Source: Camelus bactrianus (lineage: Eukaryota > Chordata > Mammalia > Artiodactyla > Camelidae). From it: DNA of 64,000 nucleotides. Within the stretch, counting starts at the first letter, position 1, and every line of letters begins with the position of its first letter. A model generated the notes under the pieces. It was given only the letters and a program-made list of their open reading frames with translations. It was not told the DNA's origin and made no database searches. The position numbers and the translations under genes are program-made. Shown one piece after another: positions 1-12,915 of the stretch. The DNA is taken from NCBI RefSeq assembly GCF_048773025.1, contig NC_133547.1, positions 45,103,004-45,167,003 on the forward strand, written 5' to 3'.

Positions 1-114
1 CTTCCTACATTCCATCCTTCTTTTTTCTAACACCTATAGATATTAACAATTAGCCAATCTGATTAATGGATTATCATAATGTATTATTGGTTTTTATATA
101 AATTAAAAAATATT

Positions 115-231
115 GCTCACTGAGAAAAAATGTGACAATGATATATATATGTTCATGTATAACTGAAAAATTGTGCTGAACACTGGAATTTGACACAACA
201 TTGTAAAATGATTATAAATCAATAAAAAATG
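115..231 (+). repeat. L1 3' end, 5'-truncated, camelid type
   Basis: This is the terminal part of an L1 3' UTR ending ACACAACATTGTAAAATG and AATAAAAAATG. It is flanked by the perfect 12-bp target-site duplication TTAAAAAATATT at 103-114 and 232-243. The same subfamily appears inverted at 10795-11041. Confidence 0.85.
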
Positions 232-243
232 TTAAAAAATATT

Positions 244-1512
244 TCTTTCAAAAATAATAATTGGACATAATTTTATTAAATTGATTCATTAAAGGGGACT
301 ATAGGCTTTTATGGCTTCAGAAAGCCAAACCTTCAAAATATTTTTGATCATACGTGAGTGAAAGTAATATTTGTATTTTGTCAGCTTTCTATAATTTTAA
401 TATTGAAGTAAATAAAACTGAACATTTAAATGCTCACTCTATGCTTAATTTTTGATATTTATCCAAGTCTTAAGATGCAGGTAAAGGACATTATTTAAAA
501 AGTCAACTTCTGAAACCAGAAAAGCTTATCACTTTCTAAAATATTTTTGTTTAGCTAGTTACTATTTTAAAAATTGTTTTATTTCACCAAACTAATGGAC
601 TTGCTGGAAAGTCATCATATTCACCAAAATAGTGCAAAAACATTTGTCACTAATTAGGCAATGTAATGAGTATGATCTCGAGTTTGGATTTCTCTGCATT
701 GATAATTTTTCTTTTCCTCAGCCTAAATGTCTTGTTTGTGTAGAAGCATCAAAATAAGAAATTGTACCATGCCACAAACATATATAAATGTATATACATT
801 TGATTACCCCCACAGAAAATGTTTAAAAAAAATCTTAAGAGAAATTTGTCAGATCAGTAGAGTGATATTTGCCTATTCCTGAGGAAATGTTTCATTATTA
901 TTTTGAATTATACACCATGAAAAAGATCAGTTGGATTTGAAATCAATTCAAATTATCATAAAAATATTAACATTATATTTGTCAATGAAAAGGAAAGTAA
1001 TAGCTATTAGAGAAAAATGCTCACATTCTTGAAGGACAATTTAGAGATTAGATTACCTAAATGCTGTTCAATGGCGAGAAAAGGCTATTCATCAATGAAA
1101 GAAAAAGCAAAGAATGTCGTCCTGCCATTGGCCCCCATCCACACGTGCAAGCCAAGACTCTTGTCAAGGGTTACGATCAAGAATTTGAAGAGATCATTTA
1201 AAACCTTGATCAGGAACGGCCTGTTGCTTTTTCAGGCATAAAACCTAATACCAAAGGCTACGTTCTTAGGAGCAAGCACAAGAGTCTTGTTCAAAATTTA
1301 AAAATATTTTACTTGGAAGTTTTATACAATGTAATACTTGATGCCTTTCCTATTATTTTGTATATTATTATCATTATATTAAGAAAGCTTTTAAAAAGTG
1401 GGGTTTTTTTGCTAAGCCCAAATAAATCTTTTCCAGTATGCCCCACGTGCCATACAAGCATGGTCACATTTCGTGTGTGTCATGACCTGACAGAGCTATG
1501 AAGTCTTGAGAG
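244..1512. other. CASQ2 intron 4, A/T-rich, no recognised gene or repeat
   Basis: No exon or known repeat is apparent in most of this stretch. A short patch near 1058-1300 looks weakly coding in one plus-strand frame and is treated as a finding. Confidence 0.5.
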
Positions 1513-1715
1513 CACAGCCCAGTGGTTAAATGTCTGAGCTCTAAAGTCAGACTTGGGGTTTAAAGCTTTGCTCTACCATTTATTTACTAGCTGTGTGATA
1601 TTGGATGAGTTTCTTCAACCTTCCTGTTCCTTCATGTCCTCATCATTAAAATCCTGATAATAATGGTAACTGCCTTACAGGCTAGTGGTGAGAATGAAAC
1701 TAAGGCATCTGTAGA
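1513..1715 (+). repeat. MIR SINE
   Basis: The order of motifs is that of the MIR core: cagtggttaaa, ctctaaagtcagac, ctagctgtgtgat, cttcatgtcctcatc, then a decayed 3' part. It lies in CASQ2 intron 4. Confidence 0.75.
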
Positions 1716-1925
1716 ATCTGCCAGTGTGGGCCCTGGCCTATGATATATGTTAGTTAAATGGAGCTATAATTGTCATTAGTTTAGGGTTGGGGAAGATAGA
1801 AACTGGAAGATGTGCTTTTTATCCCGGTCTTGGCCTTGTCTCCCTCCTTATCTGCTATCCTGAGCTTAATAGAGGAAGAGAGAGAAACAGAAGGATAGAA
1901 ATTGATGGAAAGAGTTGGTGGAGTG

Positions 1926-2573
1926 ACTCCTGGGCATATATCCAGCGGAAACTCTAATTTGAAAAGACACATGCATCCCGATGTTCATAGCAGCACTATA
2001 TACAATAGCCAAGACAAGGAAGGAACCTAAATGTCCATTGACAGAAGGCCAGATAAAGAAGATGTGGTATATTTATACAATGGAATACTACTCAGCCATA
2101 AAACAGAATAAAATTATACCATTTACAGCAACATGGATGGACCTGGAGATCGTCATACTAAATGAAGTAAGCCAGAAAGAGAAAGAAAAATACCACATGA
2201 TATCACTCATATGTGGAATCTAAAAAAACGACACAAATGAATTTATTTACAAAACAGAAACAGACTCACAGACATAGAAAACAAAATTGTGGTTACCAGT
2301 GGAGGAAGAGGGGGCGGTAGAGGGATAAACTGGGAGTGTGGGATTTGCAGATACTAACTAGTATATATAAAATAGGTATATAACAAATTCATACTGTACA
2401 GCACAGGGAACCATATTCAATACCTTGTAATAGCCTATAATGAAAAAGAATAAATAAATAAATAAATAAATAAATAAATATATATATATATATATAGTAT
2501 AACTGAATCGCTATACTGTACACTAGAAATTAACACAACATTGTAAACCAACTATACTTTCAATAAAAAAAAA
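1926..2573 (+). repeat. L1 fragment: ORF2 C-terminus plus 3' UTR
   Basis: The open part encodes the end of L1 ORF2 (MFIAALYTIAKTRKE, then MWYIYTMEYYSAIK and ATWMDLEIVIL), which closely parallels the C-terminus of mammalian L1 ORF2p. After the stop follows the cetartiodactyl L1 3' UTR with an (AAAT)n/(AT)n tract at about 2451-2496 and a poly(A) tail near 2563-2574. Imperfect flanking repeats (agagttggtggagtg before, agaattggcagggtg after) look like a decayed target-site duplication. Confidence 0.9.
2451..2496. repeat. (AAAT)n followed by (AT)n microsatellite
   Basis: About eight AAAT units run into eight AT units within the L1 3' UTR. It is probably length-variable between animals. Confidence 0.9.
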
Positions 2574-3766
2574 AAAGAATTGGCAGGGTGGGTGGGGAGG
2601 AGAAAAGGATAGAGGGAAATAGAAGGAAATGAAATGAAGAGAAGAAAGTAGAAGAGGGCAGGGGCAGTATCCCAGAGCAGTCAGCATCTGTATAAAGATG
2701 TAAAAACTTAAATAATTCACCTAAAGACTTTAAGAACTGGGTGGAACTCCCAGGCTAGCCTAGCCGCCTTCCCCCAACACACCCTTAAGGAGGGTGAATA
2801 GAGGCTTTTATGTAGCAAACATGAAGACAGTTAAGTTGGGTTGTGGGAGAGAGAAAAGAGGTGGGTGGTTAATGAGATGACTAAGGATGCCAGTTGGAAG
2901 ATGGGGTACAGACACAGCTTCACAAATAATTCAAAATATTTTGGATTTTCCAGAAATAGTCATAAGCAGCCCTTCTTTGCACCCCCCCACCCCCGTGTAC
3001 TAATGCTCCCAGATTCTCTTTCATTGCTACGCCCACTCCTAACGCTTTTCCTCTCTCCAAGGCTGAGACACCAGAAAAAGGCTTAATTTCTGGGGCCTAT
3101 GCTGCCAAAACAATTCTAAAAAATGTACTCAAGTAGTTGGCCTTTGGGGTTCCTTCCCTTCCTGACTCCCACTCACTACCCCAGTCACGCCTGCATGGGT
3201 GGTGGTGATGCTCTGATACGTTCCTCCACCCACCCCAGCCCTGGCTGCAAAGCTTCTAAAGGGAATGTATCCAAGGGTGCGGCTGTGCTGTGGCAGCAGC
3301 CTTGGTGGTCAGGGGGCACTGGCCAGCAGTTTTCCACACTGTGCTGCAGCTGCCAAGCCCATCCATCCCTACCCCAGTTTTCCTCTAATGCTGTCCAAGT
3401 GATTCAGAAGCTCTCCATCTGCTGACCACAGGAGCTGCCAATGTCTTTTCCCCATTTAGGGAGAGAATTCCTCGGGTTGATGGGCAGGTGGAAAAAGTGG
3501 AGGAAGGGCTCTTCTCCCTTGTGTCAAACACACACTCCCCTTCAAGGCCAGAGAACGTGGCCCAACCTTAATGTTCTTTCAGTACCTCTGCCTGGTTTGC
3601 ATAATATCTGCACATGTCCCGTTGCATGGGGTGCAAGGAAGATTCTCCCTCTATTCCACCCAGCACAAAATAATGCCCATGATGCATCCTCTTTCTGGAT
3701 GACCCAACACAACTTGCTGGGAAAATAGCCTTTAGACAGACAGGCTGGGGTTGACAGACAACTTAC
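2574..3766. other. CASQ2 intron 4, mostly unique sequence
   Basis: A purine-rich stretch (2574-2665) is followed by moderately G/C-rich single-copy-looking sequence up to the exon 4 donor. Open frames here on both strands show no family resemblance. Confidence 0.5.
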
Positions 3767-3878
3767 ATTCTGAGTCCCCACTCTTGAAATAGCCAATGAG
3801 TTTGATCTGGTCCTCAATGCGCTCAAAGGCTTGGACTTCCAGTTTGCTGTTGATGATCTCCACTGGGTCTTCAATTAG
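3767..3878 (-). CDS. CASQ2: CASQ2 coding exon 4: start of thioredoxin-like domain II
   Basis: This exon encodes residues 141-177 plus the first base of codon 178 in 112 bp. The peptide starts [18 protein letters not shown] and continues through [19 protein letters not shown], at the junction of domains I and II. The acceptor is TTTGTGTTCCAG and the donor AATGTAAGT. Leu167 and Ser173, positions where human substitutions cause catecholaminergic ventricular tachycardia, carry the normal residues. Gln164, Tyr170 and Gly174 differ from my recollection of the human protein (Tyr, Phe, Glu). The dangling T would begin the next codon, which in the family is Tyr178. This is the last CASQ2 exon in the window. 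Confidence 0.96.
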
Positions 3879-4059
3879 CTGGAACACAAAAGATGTTCAT
3901 ATAAGAGAAGTGTTTCCTCTCCAGTGGGGAAATACAGCATCTGTGTAGAGTGCTCTGGAGAGAAACTGTCAACTTTCTGCTGGTGTCTCAGTATCCATCC
4001 CGCCTCCCCCTTCGTGAGCACAGCAGACATGCTTTCTGAGGAACTGACCTTACCTCCAG

Positions 4060-4515
4060 GGGTAGGCAGATTGTCCTGGAGGCCATTCTATTTCTCTTGT
4101 CAGTTACTGATTCAGGAAAGCCATGCAACCCAACTCTGGCCAACAAATCTCCAGGGTAGATCAGCTGAAGGCCTTGAGGAAGTTCTAATTCCCTTTCATG
4201 AGAGCAATGTGAGGCCAGATTCTTCTCCCCTCTCATTGGATATGAATGAAGATATGTGATGTATCAGCTCCTGTTGCTGGCTAGCTTATAAGTTGGTTAT
4301 AACCGACTTGAGAACAGTCAGCTTGAGGACAAAGCCAACACACTGAAAAGAGCATTACCTGTGATTTGTGGAGAAACTTGGAGCTAGAGCCCTGACTCGA
4401 ACAAGCCTAAAATCTACCCTCACCCTGGGCATCACCTTCCATTTGTGTGGGCCAATCACGTTGCCTACTGTTTAAGGAGGTTGAAGCTGGTTTTTGTTAC
4501 TTGCATCCCAAAGCC
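4060..4515 (+). mobile_element. Old LTR fossil, MaLR (MLT1)-like
   Basis: The text follows a common mammalian LTR: ttactgattcaggaaagcc, caactctggccaaca, ggatatgaatgaagatatgtg, then aggacaaagccaacacactg and a 3' part with gtttttgttacttgca. No internal retroviral sequence accompanies it. It is heavily diverged and probably predates the radiation of placental orders. It sits in CASQ2 intron 3. Confidence 0.55.
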
Positions 4516-5361
4516 CCCTCCCAGCTGACAGAGCTGGGGCAGGGCCACGTGGGCCCAGAGTTGTTCTGCTGCCTCCTTCTACTTTTTGAGCGCTTGTAGG
4601 TATGGGTCAAAGAGAGTGCCAAGCAGAAGTGATGGGCATTTTTTTGTAGAAGGCGACCTTCAACTTACTTCTGACCCTCTCTGGGTTTTTGAGGCAGTGG
4701 GGAAAAGGCAATGGGCCACTATGTACTAGCTGGTTAGATAAGGCATCACCAGAATGGTTGTTCTTTATTGTACAGGCATCTGTATTCAAAAGAACCTGAC
4801 TTTGCCACTGTTATTGAAAGCGTGAGTTTACCTATGGATAAAACATCTTTGTAATGTTTATTCCTCTGTTTGCCTGAGCACATGGATCTAAGGGTGTTGC
4901 ACCTCTGTGGCTGAGAGGAGTGTGATGTTGGGGCGCTCACTGGCCCTGCCTCTTTTTATTCTGCTCTGAGGGTAACTCAGCAGATGGGTCCTCCTCACCC
5001 TACTCCATCTTCCCATGATCATCCTCCTCTCTTTCCCACACTCCTCTTCAGAAGCCCTGAAACAAAGCCCAAGGGATTCAGGGGGTATGTGTGTGTGTGT
5101 AATTGTTAAGAGAATTAACGTCACTACTACACAGCCTTAATTTGCTCTGGTCTCTAATAAAACAGTTTCTGAGGTCACTTAAGGGCCAGCTTCCCAGTAG
5201 ACGTAAACATCGCTGTGATGCAGGCGCTCTTTATTTTTTTGTGACGCTTGAGAAACTGTTCTTAGACCAGGTCAGGGCATTCGCCTTCTCTGCTCTTACT
5301 TTAGGGTTTTACTTTTCCCTGTATTTGAACCCATGCAGGGCCACTGTGCATAAATGCTTAC

Positions 5362-5462
5362 GTCCAACAGAAACTCCACCAAGACATCAGCTGCAAACTC
5401 GCCGTCAAACTCAATGGTGCGATCACCCTTAAGAACATACAGGCTTCCTTCTTCATTAAAAC
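5362..5462 (-). CDS. CASQ2: CASQ2 coding exon 3
   Basis: This exon encodes residues 107-140 in 101 bp. Its first two bases complete the Gly107 codon begun in exon 2, and it ends in phase 0. The peptide begins [19 protein letters not shown] and continues through [15 protein letters not shown], the end of the first thioredoxin-like domain. The acceptor reads TTTCTTGTAG and the donor is GACGTAAGC. Only a few residues differ from the human protein as I remember it (Asn109 for Asp, Val115 for Ile). The exon is too short to stand out as an open frame and is found only by aligning to the family. Confidence 0.96.
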
Positions 5463-5699
5463 CTACAAGAAACACAGATTTCCCAAAGTAAAGTCATCCT
5501 GAGGTAGGTAGAGCCATCCCGTTGGCCAGGGTCTGGCTTGGGGTCCCTGGGTGACAGTGGGGCAGGATCAGTGGAACTAGCATTAACCCTAGGATCAGTT
5601 CCCTTGAAACCACACCTCTGAAGGGCTCCCAGAGTGGGAACTCAAACTAAAACAGTCAATAACCAGCAATGCCATCTGGATGTTAACTTAAAAGAAAGA

Positions 5700-6180
5700 C
5701 CTATTCTCCACTTCACCACGGCTTTAATTTTCCAAATACACTGTGGACCCCTTTCTCCTTATCAAAAAGTTCTCGTGCCTACTGCCCACCAGCTCCTTAG
5801 CCTGGCATTCAACCCTCCACAACCTACTGCCAGCCCTGTCCTTTACAGCCCACCTTGGGTGGACCTGCGCTCCCTTGAGAACTGCATTCCTGGTCCCAGT
5901 GCTACTTCCTGGGCTTTTTGCCCAAGAGCTGATGTGAAAGGGGGCATAAAGGAGAAGTCACAGTGCATGATTCTCTGCACAGATGTTCTCCTTGGGCCTG
6001 TAGTGCCCTCCCCCCACATCCCTCATCTTTCAACTCCTTTGGGTCTCAGCTTACAACCCACTTTTCCAAAGAAGGCCACTCCAATCTCTCTTGCCATCAT
6101 AGACCTCCTCTCAGCTCCATTTTCACAAATGCTTTCCCGAGAGTGGCATTTCCCCCCAGGAATGCTAAATTAGCTGAGGC
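5700..6180 (+). repeat. L2-like LINE 3' fragment (tentative)
   Basis: The pyrimidine-rich text includes tctcagcttacaaccc followed by aaggccactccaatctc, which resembles the L2 3' region. The overlapping 179-residue open frame starting at 5634 has no family resemblance. Confidence 0.35.
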
Positions 6181-7218
6181 TGGCATTTAGTCCAACAGCA
6201 TGGCATCCTTAATTCCTTAGATTAATTGTTGTCAAACCTCTATTAGCTGGAGGATGCTTTCTCCAAATGAACTCTTCTGCAGGACCTCTAGGGAAAGGGA
6301 GGCTGGCCCCATGCCCACCATGACCCAGGGCACCTGTGAAGACTCCCTGGCACACCACGGAGCACCGTTTGTGAATTTGAAGGAGCAACGTGCCAGGTGT
6401 CCCAGAAGCCGGCAATGACTGATCACAAAGGGTGCCGGAGGGATCCTCGGCCAGTGGATTTTGCTCTGAGTGAAATCAGTTAGGAAGCTGTTGCACTAGC
6501 TCAGAGACTAAAATCAGGCAAATGGAAATGGGGATGGAGATCAAGGAGCAGGCTCACAAAACACAACTGTCCTGTCAATTCTGAGGATGGAAAGGTCAGA
6601 AAGAACCTGCCCAGTTTCCTCCAGGCTGAGCTCAGATAAAGGTTAATTTAGACCTTTAAAGCCTCATCACACTGTCCACTAAGAATATCCACCAGTCTAT
6701 TTATACGCCTGATTGTCCAGCTTGTCCTGTATAAATTTTTAGATTGCTGGAACATTAGCATTTTCCTCTAAATAAATTTACTGGAAATTCTCCCAATTCA
6801 ACTTTTCATCAAGACAGTGGGAAGGGAGAAGACTAGGGAATCAAGAGGCTACTGGATAGAACTCATTCACTTGCTTTGGATGAGGGAAAGAGTTGAACAT
6901 ACTTTGTTCCTCTGCTCAAGGGAAAAAAATGGTTTCTTAATTTGTCTCCAGGGAAAGAGCTACCCCAGACTTTCTTACAATAATTCATTATCAGATATAC
7001 CCATAATCTTTAATGTAATAAATATGTTGTTTACATTGACACACACACATCAGTAGAAACATACTAACTGATAAAAGACCAGAAGCTTTTAAACAATAAT
7101 AATTCATTATCATTTTATAGTCATGAGTTCTTTCTTGTGTCTAACCTAAATCCTGTCTCCTACAATTTAAATATTTTAAAAAAGCTAGTCTAGAAAATAA
7201 AATAGAAAACAGTTGTTT

Positions 7219-7545
7219 GGGGAAAAAATGATACAAATTCTATTTACAAACCAAAACCAGACTCATGGACATAGGAAACAAACTATAGTTACTAAAGGGG
7301 AAAGGGCGGGGAGGGATAAATTAGGGGTTGGGGATTAACAGACACACATTACTATACATAAAATAGATACACAACCAGGACCTACTGTGTAACACAGGGA
7401 ACTATATTCAATTTCTTGTAATAATATATAGTGGAAAAGAATCTGAAAAGAAAATATATATGTATGTATATGTGTAACTGAATCACTTTGCTGTGTGCCT
7501 GAAACTAACATTGTAAATCAACTACACTTCAATAAATTTTTTTTA
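7219..7545 (+). repeat. L1 3' UTR fragment
   Basis: The text follows the cetartiodactyl L1 3' UTR: atttacaaaccaaaaccag, ggacatagg, a G-rich patch, aacacagggaactatattca, and finally aaatcaactacacttcaata before an A/T tail. It lies in CASQ2 intron 2. Confidence 0.85.
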
Positions 7546-8437
7546 AAAAAGAAATAAATGTCTATGAGAGATATTCTATAGCAAAATAATTCAAAACTTT
7601 CATCTAAATATCATTCATGGAAAGGTAGTAACTAGTATATGTAATTCAACTTTAAGATAACGGGGAAAAAAAGAAAACACATGTTTGAAATAGTCTAAGA
7701 TAATGAAATTTCATGTACCTAAAGGTATTTATTGGATGACCACTGATCTTTTTTATCCTGTGTTTACTACTCCAAATCCAATTAACCTTTCTTCAAAGGT
7801 CTTGTTTTATAACCCCCTGCTATCTTTCAACAGCCATTCTTCACTGGTGATGCAGAAAAAGTGAAATGGGCAGTGCAGGTGTAGGAGTGTTTGGAAACCA
7901 GAGGAGTTACCTATATTCTCTCTCCTGTGGATTAGAGGTACAAGCATCTTAAAGGGCACTTGTGTTTAAACATGACATATTGACACACGAGATTACAACT
8001 TGTATTGGGTAGTCACTTAACCATACCTCATCTGAATCCTCCCTCTCATCCTTGGTGACAATGCCCAGCTGGGGTTTAGTCTTAAATTTAGAAACCACTG
8101 GGTGGAGTCACTACTATTAATGATATCCTTTGCTGGCTGCTTCAGCCAAGAGGGAAGGAAATCGTAGGTGATGGAGGAAGACATTTGATCTCCCTCAGAG
8201 AGATCACCGTAGCACTGAGATAGAGAAGCTAGTTTTCAACCTGCTCTAGGAGCTGGAAATAAAGATTTGACTCTTTAGTGTCCAGTTCTCCAGGAAGAAA
8301 CCCTCTTCCTTGTATCCTGCCTGATACGACGATATATTAAGGGATGAATGTGAAATCATTCTATTCAGGCTGATATTTACTTTTGTGAAACTCTTCCCCG
8401 ACTCAGGATTAAGGTATGCAGGATCATTTTATATTTA

Positions 8438-8899
<462 letters not shown>

Positions 8900-9544
8900 T
8901 CACACACCCTTCTCTGTCCTCACGGTAGGTAAAATTTGAATTGGGAGAGAGGAGAATCAGAAAGGAAGCAAAGAGTACTCAGATACCCACAGATAGCTAA
9001 CAAGGGGCCTGGAGCCCATCCTCAGCCACCAAACGAACCTGGAGTCTGGTGAGCATTGACACAAGGGATGCTAGAGAGGCTGAGGGACCTTAGAATAAAG
9101 GAGACCTGTGCTCCCAAGACCCAAGCAGACACCTCAAGTCCCTTCACCCACTGGACTTGAGGAGTAGGAAGGTCTGTCGGGTGTAACTGGTAAAAAGACC
9201 CGAGATGGACTCTGAAGTTTTCCTGCAGCCAATTGACAGGAAGAACTAGTGGAGTACCTGGAGTGGAACCATAGCCCCAAAGGTGAAGAGGATGCAGCAG
9301 GGTCAGGTGGACAGATGGCTGAAAGCTACTCTGGGTGGACATCAGCATAGATGCTGACACCAAGCACAAGGTTGACATTGTGTTAAGCTCCTTGAAACTT
9401 AGAATATAAGGAAGTAAGGTGACCCTCAACTGCTTGAGATCTAATTCCAGCTATATGGCTGAACTGAGGCTTAAAACAGAAATAGAGTGAAGAAGCTACC
9501 AGAGAGATCATGAAACATTTATATTGCCTTTCTTTAGTTAAAGT

Positions 9545-12060
9545 TTTAAAAAAAGATGATTGTAGATTAACATGTGGTTGTAAGTGATTCCTTGTACATT
9601 TTACCCAGATGTTACCCAAAGTAACATCTTGCAAAACTATAACACAGTACCACAAACTGGATATTGGCATTGCTATAGTAAAGATACAGAACATTTCCAT
9701 AACCACAAGGACCCCTCATGTTGTCCTTTTAGAGTCACAGCCACTTCTTCCACCCTCGTCCCTGCCCCAGCCCTTGGCAATCACTAATCTGTTCTTCATT
9801 TCTATTATTTTTTCATTTCAAGAATGCTGTGTAAGTTGAATCATATAGTATGTAAACTTTGGGGGCTGGCTTTTTTCACTTATCATATTTCTCTGGAGAT
9901 CCATCCAGGTTCTTGTGTGTATCAGTAGGTCATTCTTTTGTATTACTGAGTAGTATTTCCATGGTATGGAGGTACCACAGCTTCAATTCTTCATCCATTG
10001 AAGGACATCTGGGCTGTTTCAAGTTTGAATAAAGCCACTATAAACATTTGTGTACAGGTTTTTGTGTGAAGATTAGTCATAATTTCTCTAGGATAAATGC
10101 TCAGAAGTGCAATTTCTGGGTTCTATGGTAATTGCATGTTTAATTTTTAAAGAAATAGCTGATTGTTTTCCTGAGTGGATGTACCACTTTGCTTTCCCAC
10201 CGGCAGTGTAATGATGAGTGATCTAGTTCTTCCACATCTTTGCCAGCATTTGGTGTTGCGACTATTTTTTATTTTAGCCATTCTAATAGTCGTGTGGTGC
10301 TATCTCACTATGGTTTTAATGCATTTCCCTAGTGGCTAATGATGCTGAACATTTTTTGTGTACTTATTTACCATGTGTAAGTTCTCTTCTGTGTCTTTTG
10401 TCTATTTTCCAAATGGATTGTTTTTTGATTGTTGAGTTTTGAGAGCTCTTTAAACATTAGTCCTTTGTTGGATATGTGGTTTACAAATATTTTCTCCCAC
10501 CCTGTAGCTTATCTCTTCATCCTTCCAATAGGTTCTTTCACAGAACACAAAAGTTTTTAATTTTGATGAAGTCATATAAAACCATTTTTCCATTTATGGA
10601 TTGTGCTTTTGGTGTTAAGTCTAAGAACACTTTGCCTAACCTTGTATCCTGAAATTTTCTTCTAATTTTTTTCCTAAAAGTTTTATTGTTTTAATTTTAC
10701 ATTTAAGCTAATAATCTACTTTGAGAGTTGTAGGTTTTTTGTTTGTTTTGTTTTGTTTTGTTTTTTGGGGGTAGTTTTTTGAGTCTACTTTATTTTTTTT
10801 AACATTTTTTATTGAGTTATAGTCCTATTACAATGTTGTGTCAAATTCCAGTGTAGAGCACAGTTTTTCAGTTATACATGAACATACATATATTCATTGT
10901 CACATTTTTTTTTCACTGTGAACTACCACAAGATCTTGTATATATTTCCCTGTGCTATATAGTATAATCTTGTTTATCTATTCTGCATATGCCTGTCAGT
11001 ATCTACAAATTTTGAACTCCCAGTCTGTCCCTCCCCACCTCCTATTTTGTTTTTTAACCAAAGGATGTCCAACTGTTCCAGCACCATTTATTGAAAGGTC
11101 CATTTCTCCTCCACTGAGTTGATTTTACATCTTTGTCAAAGATCAGTTGACGTTATTATGTGGGTCTGTTTCTGCTTTCTTGATTCTGTCCCTCTATCAG
11201 TACCACACAGTCTTGATTATAATAGCTATATTATAAATCCTGACGGTGGATAGACTACTTCCCACACAATTCTTTTTTGAAATTGCTTTAGCTAGTCTAG
11301 TTCCTTCTATTTCCATCTGAACTTGAGAATAATCTTGTCCATTATTACAGAAAGTCTTACTAGGATTTTGATAGAAATTTTACTGAATTTTTAAATCTAT
11401 TTATCAACTTGGGGAGAATTGATGTATTTACTATGTTGTCTTCCAATTCATGAATATGGTATGTCTCTTCATTTATTTAATCTTCTTTGATTTCTTTCAC
11501 TGGCATTGTGTTGTTTTTAGCACACAAGTCGTGTGCAGGTTTTGTTAGATTTATACCTAAGTATTTAAATTGTTTGAGTGATTATAAATAGTATTGCATT
11601 TTATATTTTGGTGCCTGTCTGTTTATTGCCAGTATATATATATACTGGGTTTTGTATGTTTATCTTGTATCTTGCAGCCCTGCTGAACTGTTATTAATTC
11701 TGAGAGGTTTTTGGTTTTTGTAGGTTCCTTGAGATTTCCTATGTAGACAATCATGTCATCTGCAAATACAGACAGTTTATTTCTTCCTTTCCAATTTGTA
11801 TGCCATTTATTTCCTTGTGTTTCCTTATTGTGCTGACAAGAACTTCCAGCACTGTATTGAAAAAGAGTGGTAAGAATGAATATCTATGCCTGTTCTTTAT
11901 TTTAGGAATTTATCTATTTTTCCTTTCAATTCTATCAGTTTTTGCTTCACATATTTTGCAGTTCTGTTCTTTGGTGCATATACATTTAGGATTTCTTGTT
12001 TTCTTGGTGGATTGACAGTGGATTTATTTGGCTTTATACCTTATGCTATAAATCCCTCTA
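9545..12060 (-). repeat. Old L1 (L1M-type): 3' UTR and ORF2 remnant
   Basis: Read on the plus strand, the text runs from the inverse of the L1M 3' UTR (about 9545-9960) through inverse ORF2, with recognisable blocks such as gagatccatccaggttcttg, tgttccagcaccatttattg and attgacagtgg near the upper end. Frames are broken throughout. It is interrupted by a younger L1 at 10795-11041. It makes up a large share of CASQ2 intron 1 and lies in the same orientation as the gene. Confidence 0.8.
10795..11041 (-). repeat. Younger L1 3' end nested in the old L1
   Basis: The inverse of the camelid-type L1 3' UTR (attacaatgttgtgtcaaat, ttcagttatacatgaacat, ccctgtgctatatag) splits the older L1. It belongs to the same subfamily as the copy at 115-231. 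T-rich sequence on both sides makes the duplication hard to define. Confidence 0.8.
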
Positions 12061-12719
12061 TTTTTTCTTCTGTTTTCTTTTTTCATTTCTTTCTTTATTC
12101 CAGTGTCTTCCTTCATGTGTCCCAGCATCTGTGGCTTCTCTCTTGGATTTTCACTCCTGCTATTGCTTCTCTGAGGGTTTTCTTTGCCTATTCATTCTTC
12201 CCTTCTTGACTTTCTTATATGCTCCCCACTCTCTTTCTTCCTCTTTTCTTCTAATCACTCCTGTCCCTCTAAGGCTAAGGATTGGGCAGAAGCAGAGAGA
12301 GCTGCTCTGTGGAGTGCCTTTGGTAACTAGGGGTGGCGGGGAAGATAACAAATGACACCCCCACCCCTCAGGCAGTTTTTTCTTCTCTCTTGGATTTTGG
12401 CTGAGACTAGGGCAGGCTCAGGATGAAAGATATCATCATCAGTGTTTAGGTTATGACTCATCTCGAGTGTCCCTGTAATGCTTACACGGGCCTGTCTTTC
12501 TACAGTCACTTGGCTTTCATTTACTGAATTTAGTTTATTAGACAAGGTCATTTTTGAGTGTTTTCTGGTTTTCAGGGTAAGCCACTGTGTCCTATTTAGT
12601 GCTATCAAAACGTTAACTTAAATGCTCCCTTTCTGTCACTAAAAATTAATGATGATGAGACCTGATGGCTTTGTGATATTAGTAAGTTTCCCTGCTCCTG
12701 CAGCATGAGCCTCTAAGCA
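12061..12719. other. CASQ2 intron 1, no clear feature
   Basis: A pyrimidine-rich stretch (12061-12260) may be a decayed continuation of the L1. The rest shows nothing I recognise. Confidence 0.4.
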
Positions 12720-12915
12720 TGGTTCTTAAACTTCAGTGCGCATAAGACTCACCTGGAACACTGGTTAAAATGGGACCTCCCAGACCTCAGCACCGGAAAG
12801 CAGAGAATAGAGCTGGGGTGGAGCTCAGGAATGCACATTTTCATAAACCACACTACCACACCCTGTGTTTCTGACGCAGTAGATCCTGTACCACATTCTG
12901 GAAGACTGCTATAAA
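12720..12915 (+). repeat. hAT-Charlie-type MITE
   Basis: The text starts catggttcttaaacttcagt and shows the tcacctggaa and gcacatttt blocks of the common non-autonomous Charlie family whose ends read ggttctcaaactttag. It is strongly decayed; the subfamily is uncertain. Confidence 0.55.

Noticed and set aside
5634-6173. 179-residue plus-strand open frame in CASQ2 intron 2
   Set aside because: It is pyrimidine-rich, Pro/Ser/Leu-biased sequence overlapping a probable L2 fragment, antisense to CASQ2 and without family resemblance.
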